A DNA stretch of 64,000 nucleotides, from the NCBI GenBank assembly GCA_949987705.1, contig OX465283.1, positions 48,646,953 to 48,710,952 on the forward strand, in the 5' to 3' direction. Positions 56,176-64,000 of the stretch are shown one piece after another. Under the pieces are notes generated by a model. The model was not told the DNA's origin, did no database searches, and saw nothing but the letters and a program-made list of their open reading frames with translations. The DNA comes from Thereva unica (lineage: Eukaryota > Arthropoda > Insecta > Diptera > Therevidae). How positions within the stretch are numbered: the first letter of the stretch is position 1; every line of letters begins with the position of its first letter. The translations under genes were made by a program, and so were the position numbers.

Positions 56176-57660
56176 TTTCAAAATAAAATATTCACTTACA
56201 CGAACGCGACGCTATTCAAACAAATTTATGCATTTAACTAAAATGAATCACTAAACCCACCTACTAAACCAAAAAATAGAAAAAATTCTATTCTACTTGC
56301 TTACTTACCCCCTAAATTTTAACTTGCAACTTATTACTAAATTCAATGTTTACATGCATTAAGTCACTTAAAATTAAGTTAAAATTTAGTTAAATACTTG
56401 ACTACTTAATACGTGTAAACCAGCCATAAGGGTGGGTGCCAAAATACAATTCCGAATTTGTTACTTTCACCGAGGACACTTGGAAATTACAAAGTTTGCC
56501 TAAAATACATTTCCCGCATTTCATTGACAATTGATATTATTATATTTTTTAAAACATGAATGACAGAAAATTTAAAATTTACTCATAAAATTTGAAATCT
56601 ACTCATAACATTTTTAATAATTTCTACATTAATGTTTTTGGAATGATGGAAGTGGAAGGGGTTCATGAGCATCATCCATCTAGTAAGGGGGAAATGCAAG
56701 AAGCATTTACTCAAGTTTAAAAAAAAATTTTTCATTTTTGTACGGAAATGGATTTGCTAATTTTATTTTGATTGGCGTTGTTGAACGTTGCACTACGGTG
56801 TAGTAGTAATATGTATACAGTGAGAACAATCGTACGCTAAAAATTGCAAAAACTGGGGATATTGTACTCCAATAATTGGAATTGGATTCAACCAATTTTC
56901 ATACGAGTTCATTATTCCACAATGCATTAGGGCCATAGATTGCACGAATATCCTTTGCATGGTTAATATAACAACAAGAAGTTGTATTTTTGAAGTCAAA
57001 GGGAAGATGTTTGTCACCATTTATAAAAATAACATTTATTTAATTATGACAAACTGCTACAAAATCCAACAAACTGTCAAACGAATGTTTGGTTAATATT
57101 TCCCTACAATTCAAAATATTTCCTTACATTTCCAAAGACACAAACCTCTGAAAATTGAAATGTTAAATCGAAATGCGTTTTCCATACAAATTGACATTTG
57201 GAATGTATTTTGGCACAGGCCCTAAGTCGTATTTGCTGTCATAAGAAATGAAGCGGTGGGCTTATAGTCGATTCTTGTCGTGTAAAATCTGCTGACATAA
57301 ACGGCGGCTTGTTGTTATGCTGACAGTTGTTTTTATTGTAATTTTGTTGTCACTTTTGGTTGGGCTGTTTGCGTTCCCAGCGTGAAAAAGAATCAATTCG
57401 GATTTAATTAAGAATCAACTCCCATCCAAACGAACTAATTCCATTTGTATTCTTCTGTATGAAAAGAATGAATTACATTTACACGGCCATTGTATAGCAT
57501 GGAATACATTTATTCGCTCTGCATTACGAAGTAATTCATTGTGAATTAGTTACAAAGTGTTGTATTCTGAACTAGTTACGAAGTAATAAATTTAGAATAT
57601 AATACTTTGAAACTAGTTCAGAAGGGCTTAAAACATAAACAAATGAAAGATAATTTGATC

Positions 57661-57833
57661 GGGTGATTCCACACGAGCATACACACGACACAAGAGTCGG
57701 CTGCAAAGGTGGTTTAAGGAGAAGAGGGTGAGAGTGGACGATGGAATGGACATAATTTTCATCACGCCCTCTTTCAACCTCTTCTCCATAAACCACTTTT
57801 GCAGCCGACTCTTGTGTCGTGTGGAATGGGTTT
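57661..57833. mobile_element. Foldback MITE, copy 2, about 173 bp
   Basis: GGGTGATTCCACACGAGCAT at the left, with ACAAGAGTCGGCTGCAAAGG, and at the right CTTTTGCAGCCGACTCTTGT, GTCGTGTGGAATGGGTT. The arms are inverse to each other almost throughout. Same family as 49011-49187. The arms of this copy are more alike than those of copy 1, so it may be younger. Confidence 0.88.
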
Positions 57834-60800
57834 TCCCAATTCATTCAATACGTCTTCCTATTTCAAGTTATGTCATAAAATTTTTCGGAAATCTCAAATA
57901 GAATTCAAAAATTACAAATGTGCATTGGAAAGAAAAGGACAACATAGGGTAAAAAGGTTTTTGTTTGCCAATAAATAATTGTAATAAATTCCGAATTCAT
58001 TCCGAAGGAACCAATCCGGGGTTTTCCCGCTCGGTTAGTGACAAAATAGGAAAATTTGAAAGAAAATATGTACATATTTGTTATTTTGTAGTGTTTAATT
58101 TTAAGTTTTTAATACATAATTTCAGAATAAAAATTACTAATAGAATACAATTCGAAACATTAGTTCGAATTTTAGAAAACCATCTAGATGTGGTTAAAGG
58201 GCAGAGATTGCTGTAAATCGCATGGCGACAAATTACAAAATTGTTCGGGAAGAAATAACTTAAAAATTAAATAGTTTAGGTCCACTCGCACGTGATCTAT
58301 TTAGGTTGGCAAAAGGTAATGTAGAAAATGTCCCGAGAATAGATTTTGCTAAAGCATTCAGATTGCTATCGACTCGCACAGGCTCAATTCTTGGAAATTG
58401 GATTATATTTCTCACAAGACGCCCCGAAGTTCAACTACCGATTTCCACACAAGATCTCACGACTCAAGACACAACGAAGTCCAACTTCAAATTCTATCCC
58501 CCAGCTCAAAAGTTAACGCAGCGCGAAAGCTCCTCCACCAACGGCACAAACCAATCACAACGAATTCAAACCAAATCACCCAGGGCGAAAGCTCACCCAA
58601 GACCCAGCGAAGTTCAACTATAGATGCCCACAATATCCCGTCTCAAACCCACCACTGTGAAGTTGAGCTGCATATTCGATCACCAGTGTAAAAGCTTACT
58701 AAAGAAAAGAACTCATCCAAGGCACAACAGAGGTCAATCCAATTCGTTGTTTCCTCTATAAGTGGTAATTCAAGTTGCAGGGTCTTTTAATCTACCCAAC
58801 AAGTGTCCCTATATGCTTCCTCTCGCTTCTTCTCTTTCCAGGGTTCCTTCGCCATCATCTGTTTTGGAGCCATCCGTGTACTAGTCTACCCCGCGGTACT
58901 TTAGGAATACTCCATGAGCTGGCTCAAATAGTCTTTAGGAAGCTGGCTCAAATTTTGAGATCTTGGCATGCAGTCCGACAACATTCGCGGTTCCAATAGC
59001 TCTTTTATAATGTGGACTATTATAGAATGAACTCGCCCAAAACTAGCGATCGCCGCGTTTATGACGGATTTCTCCACCTCGAGGTGGAATGGCATAAAAA
59101 TGACCAGAGTCCCCAACGCTGCCGTCGGCGAAGTGCGAATGATCCCGTTGATGGAAAAGCAGGCCATTTACTGAATTCTTATTTTAAGAGCACCACAGTA
59201 AAGCCCTGCAAGTTGCCATGACTATGATGTTAGTGTATATCCAGGACATGTCTTTCGATTGTAGACCCGTTGTGGATCCGTAAGCTCTATGGTAAGCCTA
59301 CAGGGATGTGCATGGGCTAGTCATCAGAGTGCCCATGTGATGATTCCAGCTGAACTTGGTATCTAGCCTCACTGCTAATTATTTGGCTCTGTCCAGAAAT
59401 AAATTAAAAATTTTGCTATATGTTTTCTTATATTAAGGTGTTACCTTGTTAACTAAAACCTTCCCGAAAAACTTACAAAAATTGTTTAACAAATATTTAC
59501 AATTAATTTCCCATGAGCAAAAATTAATCGATCCTCCCTTATTATCCGTCCTTCCGGCTAACAAGTTCAACTTCTGAAAGTGTTGAACCAGAAATGAAGA
59601 TTCCAAGCTAAAAATACCTAAGGAAATTCCCTCAATAAGCATGACAACAGACTTCACCTTGAACTGCTAATTAAACAATTACAGAGTATATGCGCAGGGG
59701 GGTGGCTGAATAATTTATCTTAAACTGACATCTATTTTCCGTACAAGGTTTCGCCACTCGAAAAACAAAAGCACCGGCAAATAACACCTTCGACCTGAAA
59801 TAATTTTATTTAATTTGAAATTTTACCAAAAAAAAAACTTATCTGCGCACAGAATCTTCCTGGTACTCATGGGATAAGGCTTGGGTCCCAAACACTAAAC
59901 AGCTCTTCCAGGATTCACAGTCCTGCAAAGTAGTTGACGCGGCCACCATTTTCGGTGGACTGAGAATAAGAATGTTAGGGGTTGGGTTGGAGGTATGGGG
60001 AGGGGGTGGAAGAAAGAATTGCCACAGAGCGCGCTACCACTTTGTTGCCGTCAGTTTAAAAGCTGTGGACACTCCTAAGTGGCGAATATTTAATTAAAAT
60101 CTCAACCGCCAGGTGTTGAAGTATTCTTGTCCTTTCGGGTAATATCCTGTTTGGGGAGCCCTCACCATCCTCCATTGCCGTTCTTAAAATCTCTTTCCCT
60201 TTGCTGTCAACCTCTTGAAAAGTTTCGCAATTCTGAATTTTAATTAATTCCCACACTTAAAGATTTCATTTCGAATGCATGACTTTGTACTTTTCGCAAT
60301 TTTATCTCATTTTGCCACTTTTTAAGTTTTGCCGTATTTTTTTTCTTCTGGCAAATTTTGTATCTTTTTGTTTTTGGTCCATTCTTCCTCTGTTCCAAAA
60401 GACCAGATTGTTTGGGAGTGGTTTTAATTACGAAGAAATCTAAAGGGGGTTTTCAAAAAAAGGGTTTAACTGTGAAAATTTATTTATTAATAAATGATAC
60501 GAAAAAGGAAGATAATTTTTTTTAAAATGCGAGCCTAGGGAGCTGTAAGGAAATTTCTTTGGAAATAATATAATTAGAATTTAATTAGCATTTTTTTCTC
60601 AATGAACAGAACCACCCTCACATACAAAATGGGCAACGAATGATATTTATTTTTCATTTATTAATTGCGTCTGGCAATTTATACTTCGAAGGGTAAAAAC
60701 TTTTTTAATTGGTATTGATAATTAACTCAAATGACAAACAAAATACCCTGTTAATTCTGTACTATTTCGAGATTTTTTTCTACGCCTCTCACTTTTCTCT

Positions 60801-61376
60801 ATTATTCACAACACGTTCTTAATTGTAATTTCTAAGCTCTGGATATAAAAGTTAAAACGTCCTTCAACATGTTACTGATAGTATAGCTCTGTAGTTAGTT
60901 GTTTGAATTTATCCTTACTGCAAACCATTCTTCGTTAACAAAATATGCCCAGGCATTTATTTATACTATACAATAAGACGTGCAAGCCTACACTGGAATG
61001 AGAGCAGCCACATAGATGAGTACTATTGTGTAGAAAATGAACACAATGGAGGATGAATTTTGCAGGCTCCTATTACCAATTTCTACCTAGGATGAAATTT
61101 AACCTTGACAATTAGTTTCCGCTGGGCCACTTCTCAATGAAAACGTTTTTAGTAGTTAAGCAATAGCGGCTCTGAACCACTTTCTATGTATGCGGCTGAA
61201 AATGTCAAGAATGTGACGTTTTAAATTTAAAAAACCTGCTTTGTCATGTCGCCGTGCAAGCTTTTAAACATTTCGTAACTTCGGCTGTTAAGAATGAGGT
61301 TCGTGTATTCGCTAGGATGAAAGCTCTTTTTATATGGGAAGTATGGGGGGAATTTTTGATAAGGAAACTTTTATAT
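57834..61376. other. Long region without recognised genes; weak repeats at 58400-58760
   Basis: At 58420-58760 the word GAAGTTCAACTA and variants (GAAGTCCAACTTC, GAAGTTGAGCTGC) recurs about four times, a degenerate tandem repeat that gives overlapping plus-strand frames of 97-105 codons. A 66-codon minus frame at 60256-60056 has protein-like composition. Nothing else could be assigned. Confidence 0.45.
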
Positions 61377-61685
61377 TGGCCTCGATTCCCAGATCCGGCG
61401 GCGCGGAAGTGAGTGCGGATTTGAGACTTTGCGATTCTCAAATCCGCAGTGCCGGATTGGTTTAAATCGAAAATTCGGAGTGAAGACTCACGCGATAATG
61501 AAATATATGATGTCGGATTATCTCAGGCGCATTTGTCGTTCAAATCCGCAGAAAATTTGTTGCGGATCACACTTTTACAGCGCGGAAAATGTCAAAAAGA
61601 AATTCGGGGTTGCGGATCTGAGAATCGCAAAGTGTCAAATCCGCAACTCACTTCCCTCCCGTCGGATCTGGGAATCGAAGCCAAT
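61377..61685. mobile_element. Hairpin-ended TIR element, copy 1, about 305 bp
   Basis: GGCCTCGATTCCCAGATCCG at the left; the right end is the inverse, with GGATCTGGGAATCGAAGCC. Each terminal region also folds on itself: GCGGATTTGAGA (about 61416) with TCTCAAATCCGC (about 61436) near the left, and TTGCGGATCTGA with TCAAATCCGCAA near the right. No coding capacity. Copy 2 follows directly. Confidence 0.88.
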
Positions 61686-61994
61686 GGCCTCGATTCCCAG
61701 ATCCGGCAGCGCGGAAGTGAGTGCGGATTTGAGACTTTGCGATTCTCAAATCCGCAACCGCGAATCTCTCTTTGACATTTTCCGCGCTTGAAAAGTGTGA
61801 TCCGCAACAAATTTTCTGCGGATTTGAAACCACAAATGCGCCTAAGATAATCCGACATCGGGTATTTCATTATCGTGTGAGTCTTCACTCCGAATTTTTG
61901 ATTTAATTGAATCCGCGACTGCGGATTTGAGAATCGCAAAGTGTCAAATCCGCACTCACTTCCGCGCCGCCGGATCTGGGAATTGAGGCCATTG
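61686..61994. mobile_element. Hairpin-ended TIR element, copy 2, inverted
   Basis: The same element in opposite internal orientation (the TTTGACATTTTCCGCGC stretch is inverse to copy 1), starting within about three bases of the end of copy 1. The left flank of copy 1 and the right flank of copy 2 both read ATT, while the junction between them reads AAT. Confidence 0.88.
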
Positions 61995-62370
61995 TTTGCG
62001 CTTGCTGATATGATTTGCTTTTGGAAGTGTTTTTAGTATCAGTATGTTTATATAAACATGCTTGCGAAATTGTTTGTGTGTAAAAATTTAGGCTTTTTGA
62101 AGAATTTTTAACCGACTTCAAAAAAAGAGGAGGTTACTCAATTCGACGTGTAGGTATTTTGTAGTCCTGTTCACGCATAACTTTGTAACCCAATAACTTT
62201 TTTGCTTTTTTTTGGTTCATTTGAAGGGGGAGTTTCCCACGGTGGTCCCGTAAAATTTTTTCGAAATTCTGATAAAGGAGTTCGAAGTTAGGCATAAAAA
62301 ACTGTTAAAATTAGTTCAACCTAAACATTTCATAGGCACCAAACAAATTACTTTAGTGTTGCAAAACTGG
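61995..62370. other. Spacer with a conserved-looking AACCGACTTC word
   Basis: TTTTTAACCGACTTCAAAAA, followed by AAGAGGAGGTTACTCAATTC, lies at 62105-62144. I recall near-identical words from non-coding repeats of several insects, so this is probably an end of an uncharacterised dispersed repeat. No gene. Confidence 0.4.
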
Positions 62371-62379
62371 TAGAAGGCC

Positions 62380-62465
62380 GGTGGGAGAGTGCGTAGCGCG
62401 TTGGATTCTCGATCCAGCGACGTGTGGCGTTGCAGGTTCGGGCCTGGTCGGTCGGGGCAGATTGT
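62380..62465 (+). ncRNA. tRNA-like Pol III unit 1
   Basis: TAGCGCGTTGG (A-box with one mismatch), a TTGGA-TTCTCGA-TCCAG stem-loop shaped like an anticodon arm, and GCAGGTTCGGGCCTG resembling a T-arm. The acceptor ends do not pair, so it is tRNA-related (SINE-like) at best. A T-rich stretch with TTTTCTTTTTC follows. Confidence 0.4.
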
Positions 62466-62533
62466 TTTCTTTTTCTCTTTTTCTTCTATCTGAAATGATT
62501 TATTAACATATAAGTCAACCACTGATAGTATCT

Positions 62534-62626
62534 GCCATGGTGGCGCAGAGGGCTAGGGAGAAGTGGCCTCATCTGGGGGCTCTGTGGGGCTGCGAGTTCG
62601 ATTCTTCGGCTCGCGGTGCTTTTTTT
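62534..62626 (+). ncRNA. tRNA-like Pol III unit 2 with T-run
   Basis: A-box TGGCGCAGAGG (62541-62551, full consensus match), B-box-like AGTTCGATTCT (62595-62605), and a T7 terminator at 62619-62625. The long distance between boxes recalls Leu or Ser tRNAs. No complete cloverleaf could be drawn. Copy 3 of the TIR element begins directly after it. Confidence 0.5.
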
Positions 62627-62635
62627 CGTCATAAT

Positions 62636-62940
62636 GGCCTCGATTCCCAGATCCGACGGGAGGGAAGTGAGTGCGGATTTGACACTTTGCGATTCTCAAA
62701 TCCGCAGTCTCGGATTGGTTTAAATCGAAAATTCGGAGTGAAAACTCACGCGATAATGACATATACGATGTCGGATTATCTTAGGCGCATTTGTCGTTCA
62801 AATCCGCAGAAAATTTGTTGCGGATCACACTTTTACAGCGCGGAAAATGTCAAAAAGAAATTCGGGGTTGCGGATTTGAGAATCGCAAAGTGTCAAATCC
62901 GCAACTCACTTCCCCGCCGCCGGATCTGGGAATCGAGGCC
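62636..62940. mobile_element. Hairpin-ended TIR element, copy 3, about 305 bp
   Basis: Same family and orientation as copy 1: GGCCTCGATTCCCAGATCCG at the left and the inverse at the right. Flanks are AAT on both sides (CATAAT|GGCC ... GGCC|AATATT), the clearest TSD of the three. The internal sequence is nearly identical to copy 1. Confidence 0.9.
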
Positions 62941-63297
62941 AATATTTTTTTTTTAATTTCCTTCGAGGAATTTTGTTTCATATGAAACAAAATTTTGACG
63001 TGAATACGTCTCTAAAGCTTCCAGAACAAAAACCGATGATAACGAAATTATGGCATATAGTTTTGATTTGCAGCTCAAAAACTATTGTTTATATTGAATA
63101 AAGAAATATACCATGACGTGGGTGAAGAATCAAAGAATTTTATTGTTTACATTTGATTTCCCCGCTATCAATGACAACTAAGCTTATATTTCCTTGATTT
63201 GTATGTGTGTGTACTGTAAACAAATGTTGAACTTGATTTTGACCCACTTCCATATAACCGATCAACTGCTAATTTTACACATATACGTATAGTTCGC

Positions 63298-63480
63298 ATG
63301 ACAATACAATCTGATCATTTTGTAAAAAAATCAAGATGGCGGTTCCAAGATGGCAGTCGAATTTTGCAATTGGGCTCCCCGACAATGGGTGTCAAATGGA
63401 AGGGTGTGACAAGTAGAACACACTTCGCTATGTGGCGTCATTCAAAACCCAAAATGGCGGCCAACACAAAATGGCGGCTT
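63298..63480. repeat. Unit related to the 121-bp minisatellite at 4.7 kb
   Basis: GACAATACAATCTGATCATT, then TTGTAAAAAAATCAAGATGG and CGGTTCCAAGATGGC match 4707-4760 almost base for base. It then diverges, with two further AAAATGGCGG words near 63450 and 63470. Single copy here. Confidence 0.85.
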
Positions 63481-64000
63481 ACTTTTTCTTTACAATGTCC
63501 TTGTTATGGGTATCGAATGAAAGTGTATGATGAGTATAGTACAGTAAGCTATCGACTTCACAATAAATATTTCTTTTAATTTCCCCCGGAGAATTTTGTT
63601 TCATGTTTTGTTTGTTGTTTTTTGTTTTTTTTTTTAAATTCGTCCGAAAATATGCAAATATATTACTGCAAAAACTATTTAGCTGCTGCTTAGATTTTTT
63701 CGATGACGCGGCGGCGTGTTATACTTCTCCGAATGGATTTAATAAGAAGAATCATTCTCGCAATACGTATGCTGCATCGTCGGTTAAACGATACTACGGC
63801 AGCATGTCATACTTATCGTAAAGGTAGGTTCATACGCAAGGATTTAGATTTCTAAATTGTCTGGCGCAAGTCGAATTGTGTAAATAAACTGAGTGCAGAT
63901 GACGAGTGAAAATTACCTCCATTAGTTATTGCGCATTATATTTATACTTATCTACGCGTTATATTATGTTACACTGATTGTGATAAGGTCGGAGGAGCAA
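63481..64000. other. Window end, no recognised gene
   Basis: AT-rich with short frames. TTTTAATTTCCCCCGGAGAA with TTTTGTTTCAT at 63574-63604 repeats, with changes, the word at about 62955-62985. Confidence 0.5.

Larger units (their letters stand above)
55552..56426 (+). mobile_element. PIF/Harbinger mini-element, 875 bp, TSD TAA, parts of both genes
   Basis: TGGCTGGTTTACACGTATTA starts a 69-bp inverted repeat (55552-55620 with 56358-56426, about 66 of 69 matching). Flanks are TAA (55549-55551) and TAA (56427-56429). It keeps the 5' part of the transposase gene on the plus strand and the 5' part of a MADF/Myb-like gene on the minus strand, pointing at each other and meeting at an internal deletion near 56053. 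Confidence 0.95.
55532..57226. mobile_element. Outer inverted-repeat element, split by a Harbinger element
   Basis: The left end CTTAGGCCCCTGTGC continues, on the other side of the Harbinger insertion, with GTGCCAAAATACAATTCCGA. The right end, reverse-complemented, reads CTTAGGGCCTGTGCCAAAATACATTCC (as two parts). The TIR is thus interrupted near its start. Inside (56440-57190) a minus-strand stretch reads HAKDIRAIYGPNALWNNEL and others, not recognised. The TSD is uncertain (TA possible). Confidence 0.6.

Noticed and set aside
61429..62956. Frames of 100-139 codons repeated on both strands at 61.4-62.9 kb
   Set aside because: Each spans a copy of the hairpin-ended TIR element. The similarity between them is the repeat itself, and both strands are open by symmetry.
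1..64000. LTR retrotransposon, endogenous virus or CRISPR array
   Set aside because: No paired long terminal repeats, protease-RT-integrase order, capsid-like genes or regularly spaced short repeats were seen. The only regular arrays are minisatellites.

Overview
The window looks like an intergenic or intronic, AT-rich stretch of an insect (at least arthropod) nuclear genome. The evidence is the repeat fauna: APE-type non-LTR retrotransposons of RTE-like, R1/LOA-like (with RNase H) and Jockey/CR1-like type, hAT and PIF/Harbinger elements with clean target-site duplications, a Helitron with canonical ends, Tc1/mariner debris, a tRNA-derived SINE and many MITEs. I found no convincing host exon, rRNA or functional tRNA gene, CRISPR array or LTR retrotransposon. 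The order of insect cannot be decided from the sequence.

Layout. 0-2.7 kb: diverged tandem repeat, a broken mariner transposase and two orphan hAT ends. 3.2-8.0 kb: one minus-strand RTE-like LINE, split by about 1.7 kb holding a 121-bp minisatellite, the C-terminus of a Helitron helicase and a 587-bp near-perfect foldback. 11-23 kb: three copies (B, A, C) of one RTE family, a RAG1/Transib-like transposase remnant (16.1-16.8 kb) and an R1/LOA-like RT remnant. 25-28.8 kb: Jockey-type gag, an R1/LOA RT-RNase H fragment, a Jockey 3' end, another RTE-like LINE and a Harbinger-type MITE. 31.8-35.1 kb: two hAT elements, the first carrying its dimerisation domain and a nested SINE. 35.4-36.5 kb: CR1/Jockey 3' end with an ATT tail. 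37.1-40.4 kb: a Harbinger MITE, then a 2.8-kb hAT with a perfect 8-bp TSD and three further elements inside, one nested in another. 42.0-42.6 kb: Jockey 3' end whose tail resembles that of the SINE. 48.2-50.8 kb: a third long hAT. 51.6-54.4 kb: a complete non-autonomous Helitron holding about 19 copies of a 118-bp repeat. 55.5-57.2 kb: a Harbinger mini-element inside another inverted-repeat element. 57.7-63.5 kb: foldback, tRNA-like and hairpin-rich TIR elements.

Nothing here works as a pathway. The genes are dead or non-autonomous parasites, and the biology lies in who supplies which enzyme: the SINE probably uses the Jockey-like LINE machinery, the hAT and Harbinger MITEs need transposases from elsewhere, and the Helitron needs a Rep/helicase of the kind whose fragment lies at 5.4 kb. 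Several insertions can be ordered by nesting, so the window reads as a layered record of transposition.
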